A program made the translations under genes and the position numbers. A stretch of 64,000 bases of DNA from Aliidiomarina sedimenti (lineage in GTDB: Bacteria > Pseudomonadota > Gammaproteobacteria > Enterobacterales > Alteromonadaceae), in contig NZ_PIPN01000001.1 in assembly GCF_003986955.1 (NCBI RefSeq), forward strand, positions 124,001-188,000. Reading direction: 5' to 3'. The stretch's first letter is position 1; each line of letters opens with the position of its first letter. The notes beneath the pieces are model-generated. The model was given only the letters and a program-made list of their open reading frames with translations, was not told where the DNA came from and made no database searches. Positions 1 through 10,546 of the stretch are shown piece after piece.

Positions 1-36
1 TTGATTGCTAAAGGGAGTAATTGGAGGGTTGGTAAT

Positions 37-113
37 TGGTCGGCGTGAGAGGATTTGAACCTCCGACCCCTGACACCCCATGACAGTGCGCTACCAAGCT
101 GCGCCACACGCCG
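37..113 (-). tRNA. tRNA-Pro(GGG)
   Basis: On the minus strand the cloverleaf folds with a 7-bp acceptor (CGGCGTG/CACGCCG), discriminator A and an encoded CCA (37-39). The anticodon loop is ATGGGGT, giving anticodon GGG. The anticodon stem CTGTC/GTCAG keeps one T-T mismatch; from memory the E. coli proL tRNA has the same mismatch, so it is not a sign of decay. The T-arm GGAGG-TTCAAAT-CCTCT is intact. Confidence 0.95.
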
Positions 114-212
114 ACCGTGCGATGTATCTTACTGAAATCGAGTAAAAAGACAAGCGCTATAGCACTCAGGTTAGGCTAACTGCTCAGATTGTCACCATTT
201 TAGCAGGCTGTG

Positions 213-1859
213 CTAGCGTCGCGCCCGGCCGAAGCGCTGGAGCTCCTGCAGACTGTCAATCAATACCGGCGTTGGTGGGGTTGCGCCGGGGCGCAGCTCA
301 CCTTCATGGTTATAGACACTCAGGTCACCATTACGCTCCAGAATTGTGGTCTGTTCATCTTCAAAAATGTAGAACCGCGAGTTCACACTATGGACCCGGG
401 GCAGGCTTTCACTGCCCTTGCTAAGGTCACGTCCAACTGCAAAGGTGTCGAAGTCCTCAGCACAGGACATGAAGCCACTGAGGGCGGTCGGCATGACGTC
501 GCTTATTTGCGCAAACTGGTTACTGATAGCATCACCGCGACTATTAATATTGGCGCCCCAAAGGGGCACCGCAAACTGTTGCCAGATAGTTGGCAGATTG
601 CGGGTGCGTAGATTCCATGAGGGGGATTCCTGTCCTGCTGCGGGGGTCAGTGCCGTCACAATGATTCTATGATTGGCTCGTTCAGCCGCTATGATTGCGG
701 TGATCATCGCCGCGAGATCCTGGTTAGCCGCAAAGACAATACTCATCGGCTGACTGGCACTATGCTGATTAGGCCACATCACCAGTTGCGAACGGACACT
801 TCCTGGTGCGTTATCGAGAGACCAGTTCAGCGTGTGGTAAAAGTTCACATCGTGACCATAGTCTTGCATGGTCGACTGATAGGCCGGCTGTATCTGATCG
901 CGCTCAATATGGTGTTGGTAGATATCTGGCAGGCTATACACCATTTCAAAGGCGCTGCTTTGCACACTGGTATGGCCGATAGCAGTCTCGGCCAGGGGTT
1001 GCAGGTTATTGACACGGCTTTCAATAACACGCTGTTGCTCCTGGTTGAGGCTGTCAAAAGCGACAATCAGGGTGGGCCGGGTTAATGGGGCTTTAGAACA
1101 CAACAGGTTGCTTAGCGGGTATTGCAGTTCAAGGCGGTCTGCCTCGGTTAGCTGATCGCGCTGGCTTTGATAGGTTTCTGCAGAAATCCAGCCATGCCGG
1201 GCCATTAATGTTTTGGCGGTGGATGGATAGGACAGGGGAAGCAGATCGTCCTGCTGGGTAATGGGCGTATACAGATTGGCGTCGGCCCAGATATGAATCA
1301 TGTGGCTTGCCAGAAAACAGGCCACAAAAGCGGCGCTGATTTGTTGGCCGATACGATGGCCGCGCAGCCGGTCAAGACGCTTCCAGGTCAGGTTGGCCAG
1401 GGTTACTTGCATCGAAAGAATGAGCAGGAAGGTAAATATTACACCGACCAGGCCAACGAAGCTGGCGCCGGCAAAAATATCTTCTGCGTCGCCGGCCATT
1501 TGGGCCAGCGAATAGGTATTTAAATGAAAACCGTACTGACGAAAAAAGAGCGCATCAAAGAGTAAAATAAACAAACCAAAGGAGGCGATAAGCGCACCTA
1601 GCCCGCGTAAAATACGCGAGTAGGGCAGTACCATGCAGAACGGGAACAGCAGCAGGATAAAAAAGACAAACGGCAGGAAGGCAAAATGCCCGAGCCAGTT
1701 GACGACCAGATAGAGATTGCCGAGGGCAGACCCGGTTCCACCGATGGTTTCCACATACAAAATACCAATAAAGAGACACAGCAGAATATTGGTAAACGTA
1801 AACCAATGGCCCCAGCTGATTAGTCGTGCAATGCGGTCTCGTTTTTGGTATTTGCCCAT
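213..1859 (-). CDS. lapC: LapC/PbgA/YejM-type inner-membrane protein (DUF3413 plus sulfatase-like domain)
   Basis: A 548-residue inner-membrane protein of the YejM/PbgA/LapC family. In enterobacteria this protein senses LPS and controls LpxC turnover through LapB. The N-terminal third is DUF3413, with about five hydrophobic segments between residues 18 and 195. It carries family landmarks such as SWGHWF near residue 15 and the IWADANLYTPIT stretch near residue 190, just after the last membrane span. The remainder is a degenerate alkaline-phosphatase-fold periplasmic domain. E. coli YejM is 586 residues, so the length fits. It starts 12 bp after yejL on the same strand, so the two probably form an operon, divergent from yejK as in E. 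coli. Confidence 0.93.
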   Translation of the reverse strand: MGKYQKRDRIARLISWGHWFTFTNILLCLFIGILYVETIGGTGSALGNLYLVVNWLGHFAFLPFVFFILLLFPFCMVLPYSRILRGLGALIASFGLFILLFDALFFRQYGFHLNTYSLAQMAGDAEDIFAGASFVGLVGVIFTFLLILSMQVTLANLTWKRLDRLRGHRIGQQISAAFVACFLASHMIHIWADANLYTPITQQDDLLPLSYPSTAKTLMARHGWISAETYQSQRDQLTEADRLELQYPLSNLLCSKAPLTRPTLIVAFDSLNQEQQRVIESRVNNLQPLAETAIGHTSVQSSAFEMVYSLPDIYQHHIERDQIQPAYQSTMQDYGHDVNFYHTLNWSLDNAPGSVRSQLVMWPNQHSASQPMSIVFAANQDLAAMITAIIAAERANHRIIVTALTPAAGQESPSWNLRTRNLPTIWQQFAVPLWGANINSRGDAISNQFAQISDVMPTALSGFMSCAEDFDTFAVGRDLSKGSESLPRVHSVNSRFYIFEDEQTTILERNGDLSVYNHEGELRPGATPPTPVLIDSLQELQRFGRARR

Positions 1860-1871
1860 AGTGACGTCAGC

Positions 1872-2096
1872 TTATGCTTTGTGTGCGTGCACTGATTGTA
1901 GCAGGACGCGTGAAAACTGTTCGGCCATTGCTTCTTGCCTGGCGGCAGGGACTCCGCGGGAAATAACATTGCTCACAGCGTTACCCAGTGTCATCAGGCA
2001 TAAGTCGACAGGTATCTGTTGGTCTTCAAAAACTGCCATCACATCATCTAATAGCTGTTCTTGTTGCTCTGCAGAATATTTTGAAACAATCGGCAT
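1872..2096 (-). CDS. yejL: YejL family protein (DUF1414)
   Basis: A 74-residue protein matching YejL/DUF1414 along its length: N-terminal MPIVSKYSAEQQEQLL, then a central DLCLMTLGNAVSNVI that aligns with DLSLMVLGNMVTNLI of E. coli YejL. The biochemical function is not established for the family. It lies 12 bp upstream of the lapC-like gene on the same strand. The 72 bp to yejK on the other strand must hold both divergent promoters. Confidence 0.92.
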   Translation of the reverse strand: MPIVSKYSAEQQEQLLDDVMAVFEDQQIPVDLCLMTLGNAVSNVISRGVPAARQEAMAEQFSRVLLQSVHAHKA

Positions 2097-2168
2097 AAAA
2101 GGCTGGCTTCGCTCATGTTAGAATAGTCGAATGATAACACAACCAATTTTTCAGGACAGACCCGGATT

Positions 2169-3227
2169 ATGAATTTAAGCTTAGAAAATAGTGTCGTACA
2201 CCATGTCTTTCAGGACCCGGATGGGAACATTGGCTTGCGCCTGGCACCGGAGCCGTTGCTACTAAAAGAAGAAGTGGAAGTATTATTAGAAGAGCTTAAT
2301 AAGGTTTATAACGCCAAGCCCGCGAAAGGCTATGCCAGCTTTGTGTCGCCCGATGATCCGCGTTTTCAGGAAGCTGAAGGCGGTGAGTCTGTCCCGTTAC
2401 CGGAATTTCCGAAGTTGCTCGACAGCCGCCTGCAAAACGGTATCGCCTTTGTTGACTTCTCGCAGCAAGTTGCGCGCCTGTTACGCAATGAGCTCGAGCA
2501 TTATCAGTTTTTAGAGTCTGGTTTTTTATTGCTGGCTGAGTATCAGCAAACCGGCGACAGTTTTCTGCTGGTGGCGTTTTTGCCGGTTAAAGACGGCGTG
2601 ACGGTCTCCGCTGACTTATCGGTCGACCGGTCGTCGCAGTTAGATATCAGTAAAGTTCAGCTGGCAGCGCGGGTTAATCTGAGTGATTACCAGACTGGGA
2701 TCAGCGACAGCCACTATATATCGTTTATCAAAGGCCGGGCGGGGCGCAAAGTGGCTGAGTTTTTTCTCGATTTTCTTGGTTGTGCTGAGCGGGTTAATGC
2801 CAAGAAAGAGACTGACCAACTGGTGCAAAGTGTCCAGGAACTGGTTCGTCAGGACGACTTGTCGCCGGAGGTGGCGTCTGAAATCCGCAAAGACGTGTAT
2901 GACTACTGTGGTGAGCAATGGAGCCAGGGCGAACAGATCCGGTTGAGTGATATCGACACCCGTTTAGCTGAAAAAGGGGCCGGTTCGCTGAAAGCCTATT
3001 CCGAGCAGCAAGGGGTCAGCATGGCAGACGAGTTCCCGGCAGACCGCAGCAGTTTGCGTAAGCTGATGAAGTTTCAGGGCCAGGGTGGCGGTATGAGTGT
3101 CGCGTTCGAGCAGGACATGCTCGGTGAGCGGGTGCAGTATGATCCAAAAACAGACACCTTAACCATAGTCGGTACGCCACCTAACCTGCGCGATCAATTG
3201 CGTCGTTTTTATGGTCAGGATAGTTAA
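2169..3227 (+). CDS. yejK: Nucleoid-associated protein YejK/NdpA
   Basis: A 352-residue homologue of YejK (NdpA), a nucleoid-associated protein of unknown exact role (E. coli form 335 residues). Diagnostic stretches are KGRAGRKVAEFFLDFLG near residue 187, FPADRSSLRKLMKF near residue 285 and the C-terminal GTPPNLRDQLRR. The gene is divergent from yejL-lapC and converges on cspD, with a hairpin between them. Confidence 0.95.
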   Translation: MNLSLENSVVHHVFQDPDGNIGLRLAPEPLLLKEEVEVLLEELNKVYNAKPAKGYASFVSPDDPRFQEAEGGESVPLPEFPKLLDSRLQNGIAFVDFSQQVARLLRNELEHYQFLESGFLLLAEYQQTGDSFLLVAFLPVKDGVTVSADLSVDRSSQLDISKVQLAARVNLSDYQTGISDSHYISFIKGRAGRKVAEFFLDFLGCAERVNAKKETDQLVQSVQELVRQDDLSPEVASEIRKDVYDYCGEQWSQGEQIRLSDIDTRLAEKGAGSLKAYSEQQGVSMADEFPADRSSLRKLMKFQGQGGGMSVAFEQDMLGERVQYDPKTDTLTIVGTPPNLRDQLRRFYGQDS

Positions 3228-3241
3228 CCGTCAGATAAAAC

Positions 3242-3268
3242 AATGCCAGCACGGAGGCTGGCATTGGC
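3242..3268. terminator. Hairpin between convergent yejK and cspD
   Basis: Inverted repeat AATGCCAGC (3242-3250) / GCTGGCATT (3257-3265) with a 6-nt loop, located between the yejK stop and the cspD stop. The plus-strand tail GGCTTTGTC is only weakly T-rich, and the minus-strand tail is TTTTATCTG. A shared bidirectional terminator is likely but not certain. Confidence 0.6.
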
Positions 3269-3314
3269 TTTGTCATTGACGCTGGAAAGCGATGCAATGT
3301 AAAGTTGTGCTTAA

Positions 3315-3536
3315 TTAGGATTTAATGTCAGTGGAGTGAGGCGTAATATGCACTGCATGCAGACCTTTTGGACCTTCCTGAAGTTCAAACTGAACTTCCT
3401 GGCCTGCTTTAAGTGTACGGTAGCCTTCCATTTCGATGGTCGAGTAGTGAGCAAAAATGTCGCCACTCTTTTCTTCACTTTCAATAAACCCGAAGCCCTT
3501 GGAGTTATTGAACCATTTGACCTTGCCCGTTGCCAT
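3315..3536 (-). CDS. cspD: Cold-shock-like protein CspD
   Basis: A 73-residue CSD protein with RNP-1 (KGFGFI, residues 13-18) and RNP-2 (DIFAHY, residues 26-31). The GYRTLKAGQEVQF and GPKGLHA segments match CspD rather than CspA. CspD is a single-stranded DNA/RNA-binding inhibitor of replication in stationary phase. The frame stays open 26 codons further upstream, but the MATGKVKW start at 3536 is chosen because the family begins there and AGAAGGAT sits about 10 nt upstream. Divergent from clpS, as in E. coli. Confidence 0.95.
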   Translation of the reverse strand: MATGKVKWFNNSKGFGFIESEEKSGDIFAHYSTIEMEGYRTLKAGQEVQFELQEGPKGLHAVHITPHSTDIKS

Positions 3537-3874
3537 ACTTCTACATCCTTCTTGTTCGACACAAGTTGTTGTTACTAAAAGCCAAACTGCTTTATTGTTG
3601 TTATTAATTGTCAATTTTAATGATTACATGCACTTATCTTATTTATCAGTTTGCGATAAGTTGGTGTAAGCATTCAGCTGGTAAGAGGCTTTCGTTATAG
3701 AAAGCGAGTGTTCCAGCAGGAGGCATTGAAAATACTTTCATTTGCCACCATGTCTACAATAGATAAGTGCAAAAATTAGTCAAGAAAGTTTAACCAAAAA
3801 AGAAACATTTTTTTAACCTTTTATTATCAACTACGCTCTCAACAGTGTAAAAATTTCGGTCTATAGTTAGTGCT
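3537..3874. promoter_or_regulatory. cspD-clpS divergent intergenic region
   Basis: 338 bp, A+T-rich, between the divergent cspD and clpS starts. It must carry both promoters, but I cannot pick convincing -35/-10 pairs. On the cspD side, the leader contains CTTGT-gtcga-ACAAG directly before the AAGGAT ribosome-binding site. This small hairpin could affect cspD translation (inference). No open frame here looks like a gene. Confidence 0.4.
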
Positions 3875-4192
3875 ATGAGCAGATTTAGTGATTCGATCCC
3901 CCAGCACCACCTTGATGAAGACGTCGAACATAAGTTGTCGCCGCCGTCGATGTACCAGGTATTGCTGAATAATGATGATTACACCCCAATGGATTTTGTC
4001 ATTGAGGTGTTAATGCGCTTTTTTAAGCTTGATACGGAAGCGGCAACTGATGTTATGTTGAAGGTGCATTACCAGGGTAAAGCAGTTTGCGGTGTTTATT
4101 CTGCAGAGATTGCCGAAACAAAGGTGGTGCAGGTAAACCAATATGCTCGTGAAAACCAGCACCCACTGCTCTGTACGATGGAGCAGGCTTAA
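3875..4192 (+). CDS. clpS: ATP-dependent Clp protease adaptor ClpS
   Basis: A 105-residue ClpS adaptor, which delivers N-degron substrates to ClpAP. The core motif [11 protein letters not shown] (residues 32-42) and the later [12 protein letters not shown] (His65) supply the expected N-degron pocket residues. The N-terminal 25 residues are a flexible extension, as in other ClpS proteins. It lies 24 bp upstream of clpA, with an AAGGAG-type site just before clpA, so clpSA form an operon. Confidence 0.96.
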   Translation: MSRFSDSIPQHHLDEDVEHKLSPPSMYQVLLNNDDYTPMDFVIEVLMRFFKLDTEAATDVMLKVHYQGKAVCGVYSAEIAETKVVQVNQYARENQHPLLCTMEQA

Positions 4193-4216
4193 CACCCATG
4201 AAGTAAGGAGTGGCCC

Positions 4217-6496
4217 ATGCTGAACAAAGCACTAGAACTGACCCTGAACGATGCCTTTCGTCTGGCACGTGAGCGTCGTCATGAATTGATGACCGTTGAG
4301 CATCTGTTGGTTGCGCTGCTCGATAACCCGGATGCGTCGGACGCCTTGCGGTCTTGCGGACTGAACTTTGAGCAGCTTAAAGAAGAGCTGCTTAGCTATA
4401 TTGACCGCAGTACACCCAAGTTCTCGGATGATGATGAAGCGATGGATACGCAGCCTACGCTGGGTTTTCAGCGTGTCTTACAGCGCGCTGTGTTCCATGT
4501 ACAAAGCTCTGGTAACGCTGAGGTAACGGGTGCCAACGTGCTGGTTGCTATTTTTAGTGAGCAGGAATCGCAGGCCGTGTACTTGCTGAATAAGCAGGAC
4601 ATCAGCCGACTGGATGTGGTCAATTTTATTTCCCATGGTTTTTCGCGCATTGAAGACGAAGGCCCGATGGATGATCCTGAAGCAGAAGCGGGTGCGCAAG
4701 AAAAAGGCGACGAAGAGCAAAGCTATTTGCAGCGCTTTTGCAGCAACCTTAACGTGCAGTCAAAAGCCGGTAAAATCGACCCGCTGATTGGCCGCGAGCA
4801 GGAAGTCGAGCGGACCATTCAGGTTCTCTGTCGTCGGCGCAAGAATAACCCGTTACTGGTGGGTGAAGCTGGCGTGGGTAAAACAGCCATAGCTGAAGGC
4901 CTTGCCTACCGTATCGTCAACGAGGATGTACCGGAAGTTATCGCCGACGCGGTTATTTACAGCCTGGATATGGGTGGCCTGCTGGCCGGTACCAAGTATC
5001 GCGGTGATTTCGAGAAACGCTTCAAAGCCTTGCTCAAAGAGCTTGGCAACCATGACAACGCGATCCTGTTTATCGATGAGATCCACACCATTATCGGTGC
5101 TGGTTCTGCCTCGGGTGGCGTCATGGATGCATCCAACTTACTCAAACCTTTGCTGACCACGGGTGAGCTGAAATGCATCGGTTCGACCACTTATCAGGAA
5201 TATAAGAACATCTTTGAGAAAGATCGGGCGCTGGTGCGCCGGTTCCAGAAAATCGATGTCAATGAGCCGTCGGTGGAAGATACCACCAAGATTTTGCAAG
5301 GTCTTAAAGACCGTTACGAATCGCATCATGGCATTCGTTATACCCAGCCAGCCCTGCGTGCGGCCGCTGAACTGTCGGCCAAGTACATTAACGAACGTCA
5401 CCTGCCGGATAAAGCGATTGATGTGCTGGATGAAGCAGGCGCCAGTCAGCGTTTGCTGCCAGCCTCAAAACGCAAGAAAACCATTGGTGTGTCGGATATT
5501 GAGCTGATTGTTTCAAAAATTGCCCGAATTCCTGAGCAGTCTGTCTCGCGCAATGACCAAACCATGCTTTCTCAGTTAGATCGCAATCTGAAAATGGTGG
5601 TGTTTGGTCAGGACCAGGCCATTGACGAACTAACCGCGGCTATACGTCTGGCTCGTTCCGGGTTAGGCAATGAACACCGCCCGGTAGGCTCGTTTATGTT
5701 TGCCGGCCCGACCGGGGTTGGTAAAACCGAAGTCACGCAGCAACTGGCGAAGGCCATGGGCGTGGAGCTCTTACGCTTTGATATGTCCGAGTATATGGAA
5801 CGCCATGCGGTTAGCCGTCTGATCGGTGCGCCTCCGGGCTATGTCGGCTACGAGCAGGGTGGTCTGCTAACGGATGCTGTGATCAAGCATCCTTACAGCG
5901 TGGTGTTGTTAGATGAAATTGAAAAAGCACACAGCGATATATTCAATATCCTGTTGCAGGTAATGGATAACGGCACCCTGACTGATAACAACGGGCGTAA
6001 GGCAGATTTCCGTAACGTTATCCTGGTTATGACCACCAACGCCGGCGTGCGTGAAACCGAGCGTAAGAGTATTGGTTTCCAACAGCAGGATTCGTCGGTG
6101 AATGCGATGGCGGAAATTAATCGCCTGTTCACTCCTGAGTTCCGAAACCGTCTGGATGGCACTGTCTGGTTTAATCACCTTGATACCAGTGTTATCGAGC
6201 GAGTGGTGGATAAATTTATCTGCGAATTGCAGGCTCAGCTTGATAAGAAAGGTGTCTCGCTTGAAGTCGATACCACCGCCCGTACCTGGTTAACGGAGAA
6301 AGGCTACGATAAAGCGATGGGCGCACGGCCGATGAGTCGAGTGATCCAGGAGCATATCAAGAAGCCATTGGCCAATGAGATTCTGTTTGGCTCGTTGACC
6401 AAAGGTGGCAATGTGCTTATCAGTGTCGAGAACAGCGATGCTGACACGCTGACCTTCACCTATGACAGTAAGAATGAAGAGGCCGTGGTGTCATAG
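4217..6496 (+). CDS. clpA: ClpA, ATPase subunit of the ClpAP protease
   Basis: A 759-residue two-ring AAA+ unfoldase, close to E. coli ClpA (758). The N-domain (about residues 1-145) binds ClpS. The first Walker A, GEAGVGKTA, is near residue 215 and the second, GPTGVGKTE, near residue 497. The KSIGFQQQD loop near residue 617 corresponds to the ClpP-docking IGL/F loop. No clpP is in this window. Followed by a strong terminator at 6530-6553. Confidence 0.97.
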   Translation: MLNKALELTLNDAFRLARERRHELMTVEHLLVALLDNPDASDALRSCGLNFEQLKEELLSYIDRSTPKFSDDDEAMDTQPTLGFQRVLQRAVFHVQSSGNAEVTGANVLVAIFSEQESQAVYLLNKQDISRLDVVNFISHGFSRIEDEGPMDDPEAEAGAQEKGDEEQSYLQRFCSNLNVQSKAGKIDPLIGREQEVERTIQVLCRRRKNNPLLVGEAGVGKTAIAEGLAYRIVNEDVPEVIADAVIYSLDMGGLLAGTKYRGDFEKRFKALLKELGNHDNAILFIDEIHTIIGAGSASGGVMDASNLLKPLLTTGELKCIGSTTYQEYKNIFEKDRALVRRFQKIDVNEPSVEDTTKILQGLKDRYESHHGIRYTQPALRAAAELSAKYINERHLPDKAIDVLDEAGASQRLLPASKRKKTIGVSDIELIVSKIARIPEQSVSRNDQTMLSQLDRNLKMVVFGQDQAIDELTAAIRLARSGLGNEHRPVGSFMFAGPTGVGKTEVTQQLAKAMGVELLRFDMSEYMERHAVSRLIGAPPGYVGYEQGGLLTDAVIKHPYSVVLLDEIEKAHSDIFNILLQVMDNGTLTDNNGRKADFRNVILVMTTNAGVRETERKSIGFQQQDSSVNAMAEINRLFTPEFRNRLDGTVWFNHLDTSVIERVVDKFICELQAQLDKKGVSLEVDTTARTWLTEKGYDKAMGARPMSRVIQEHIKKPLANEILFGSLTKGGNVLISVENSDADTLTFTYDSKNEEAVVS

Positions 6497-6529
6497 CCCG
6501 GCGCTTGTCAGCTGAATCGCAGACAGTAA

Positions 6530-6553
6530 AAAACCCGGCATGTGCCGGGTTTT
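6530..6553. terminator. Rho-independent terminator after clpA
   Basis: GC-rich hairpin ACCCGGC-atgt-GCCGGGT preceded by AAAAA and followed by TTTTTTT. It sits 34 bp after the clpA stop, between clpA (+) and infA (-). The A and T runs on both sides make it plausible in both directions. Confidence 0.9.
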
Positions 6554-6607
6554 TTTGTGCTATCTGACAGCTGTCGTTGATGTTTTCCGTATATAGACAG
6601 CGCTCGA

Positions 6608-7611
<1,004 letters not shown>

Positions 7612-7621
7612 GGCTTCAACC

Positions 7622-8593
<972 letters not shown>

Positions 8594-8665
8594 TTAACTC
8601 CGTTCTCGTTGCGAGATGTGTCAGAAAAAATGTGAAAATATTGTATGGCCTAAGCCCTTAAGCGT

Positions 8666-8700
8666 AAAGAGCCAGGACACCCTGTGCCTGGCTCTTTTTT
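8666..8700. terminator. Hairpin between ald and trxB
   Basis: Inverted repeat AGAGCCAGG / CCTGGCTCT with a loop of about 12 nt. It is followed by TTTTTT on the plus strand and by TTTACGC on the minus strand. It lies downstream of ald and upstream of trxB (both minus), so it would terminate ald. The longer T run is on the plus-strand side, so strength in the ald direction is uncertain. Confidence 0.6.
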
Positions 8701-8744
8701 AAATTGCCGCTATCGGGCAAACCGAATAAAACAGATACGCTCGA

Positions 8745-9872
8745 CTACAGATCCAGCGCTTGCAGCGGATCAATATAATCCAGTGCCAGTTCCTGACCGA
8801 GGTCATCATGCACTGCTTTATAGGTGATTTTACCCTTGTGCATGTTAAGGCCGTCGAGCAGGTTTTTGTTGTTACGCATCGCTTCAATGCCTTTGTTCGC
8901 CAGCATAATACCGTACGGCAAGGTTGCATTGTTGAGCGCAATGGTCGACGTGCGGGCAACGCCGCCCGGCATGTTGGCCACACAGTAGTGGACTACATCT
9001 TCAACCACATAGGTTGGGTCCTGGTGGGTGGTTGCTTTCGAGGTTTCAAAACAGCCACCCTGGTCAATCGCGACGTCAACCACCACAGAGCCTGGCTTCA
9101 TGTTCTTAAGGTGCTCACGGGTCAGCAGCTTCGGTGCTGCCGCGCCTGGAATTAATACCGCACCGATGACCAGATCCGCTGTTTTTGAATAATGGTCAAT
9201 CGCATCAACCGTGGAGTAGATGGTTTTAACCCGGCCAGCGAAAATATCGTCCAGCTCTCGCAGACGTGGCAACGAACGATCCAGAATAGTGACATCCGCA
9301 CCCATCCCAATTGCCATCTTAGCAGCGTTGATACCAACCACACCGCCACCAATGACCAGAACTTCGGCCGGGGCTACACCTGGTACGCCGCCAAGCAGAG
9401 TACCGCTACCGCCATGGGCTTTTTCCAGGTGATGCGCGCCTGCCTGGATTGACATCCGGCCTGCGACTTCAGACATTGGTGCCAGCAGTGGCAAGCCATT
9501 GCGGTTATCCGTTACGGTTTCATAGGCAATGGCAGTTACACCAGCTTCCGCCAGCAGTTTAGTCTGCGTAGGATCTGGTGCCAGGTGCAGATAGGTATAC
9601 AGAATCTGACCTTCGCGCAGCATTTTGCATTCGTTAGGCTGAGGCTCTTTCACTTTAACGATCATCTCTGCCTTGGCAAAGATTTCGTCAGGGGTTTCAA
9701 CAATGCTGGCACCGGCCTGAATGTAATCTTCGTTGGTGAAACCAATCGCCGTACCGCCATTGTTTTCGACCATCACCTGGTGGCCATTGGCGATATACTC
9801 GCGCACGGCTGCTGGCGATAAACCAATACGGTACTCGTGGTTTTTGATTTCCTTAGGAACACCAATCAACAT
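8745..9872 (-). CDS. ald: Alanine dehydrogenase
   Basis: A 375-residue NAD-dependent L-alanine dehydrogenase (alanine + NAD+ + water to pyruvate + ammonia). Markers are [17 protein letters not shown] at the start, KVKEPQ and LHLAPD in the active site, and a Rossmann motif, [12 protein letters not shown], near residue 170. A TTG five codons upstream is in frame, but the ATG at 9872 has GAGG at a 9-nt spacing and matches the family start. Divergently placed against lrp across 150 bp, so Lrp is the obvious candidate regulator (inference). Confidence 0.95.
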   Translation of the reverse strand: MLIGVPKEIKNHEYRIGLSPAAVREYIANGHQVMVENNGGTAIGFTNEDYIQAGASIVETPDEIFAKAEMIVKVKEPQPNECKMLREGQILYTYLHLAPDPTQTKLLAEAGVTAIAYETVTDNRNGLPLLAPMSEVAGRMSIQAGAHHLEKAHGGSGTLLGGVPGVAPAEVLVIGGGVVGINAAKMAIGMGADVTILDRSLPRLRELDDIFAGRVKTIYSTVDAIDHYSKTADLVIGAVLIPGAAAPKLLTREHLKNMKPGSVVVDVAIDQGGCFETSKATTHQDPTYVVEDVVHYCVANMPGGVARTSTIALNNATLPYGIMLANKGIEAMRNNKNLLDGLNMHKGKITYKAVHDDLGQELALDYIDPLQALDL

Positions 9873-9981
9873 AACTAACTGCCTCAATTCGACGTGTAAA
9901 AAGTTGGCAAAAGTATAACGTAAGGCTAGTTGAACTTACTCACTTTTTTTGTGGTTAAAATTAGGTAAAAATGCTGCCGTT

Positions 9982-9991
9982 TTGCTAAAAT
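9982..9991 (+). promoter_or_regulatory. Probable lrp promoter -10 (extended)
   Basis: TGCTAAAAT (9983-9991) is an extended -10 element about 30 bp before the lrp start. No clear -35 is seen, which is usual for extended -10 promoters. The A+T-rich ald-lrp spacer is a likely place for Lrp autoregulation. Confidence 0.45.
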
Positions 9992-10022
9992 GAAGCGTAT
10001 CGTTCTGAATTAAGGCTTAAAA

Positions 10023-10496
10023 TTGGAAAAATTCACTATTGACCGCATTGACCGTAAGATTTTGCGCATTCTGCAAGACGATGGCAGACTCTCCAATGTG
10101 GCTTTGGCTAAAGCGGTGGGCCTTAGCCCCACACCTTGTCTGGAGCGGGTTCGTAAGCTCGAACGGCACGGCGTCATTGAAGGTTATTATGCACGGGTGA
10201 ACCCGGACAAACTGGGGTCGCCGTTGCTGATATTCGTTGAAATCACTCTGACCCGGACTTCAGCCGATTCCTTTGCTGAGTTCAGTGAGGCGGCGCGGCG
10301 CACGGATGAGATTTTAGAGTGCCATTTAGTGTCGGGGAACTTCGACTTTCTGATTAAGGCCAGAGTGGCGGACATGGCTTCTTATCGGCGGCTATTGGGC
10401 GAGACGATTCTGAACATGCCCGGGGTCAACGAGTCACGTACCTATGTGGTAATGGAAGCCATCAAGCAGGAAAATAAAGTCCTGATCAGGGGCTGA
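10023..10496 (+). CDS. lrp: Leucine-responsive regulatory protein Lrp
   Basis: A 157-residue Lrp/AsnC regulator, close to E. coli Lrp (164). The HTH region runs from about residue 8 to 60 and includes [16 protein letters not shown]. The RAM effector domain contains [12 protein letters not shown] and the conserved [21 protein letters not shown]. The start is TTG at 10023, supported by AAGG 7 nt upstream. It sits between ald and ftsK as in related genomes; E. coli also has trxB-lrp-ftsK. Confidence 0.95.
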   Translation: MEKFTIDRIDRKILRILQDDGRLSNVALAKAVGLSPTPCLERVRKLERHGVIEGYYARVNPDKLGSPLLIFVEITLTRTSADSFAEFSEAARRTDEILECHLVSGNFDFLIKARVADMASYRRLLGETILNMPGVNESRTYVVMEAIKQENKVLIRG

Positions 10497-10546
10497 TCTG
10501 CAGGTGGTTTGGGTTACAATCGCAGCAGGAATTTATAAACGCACGA

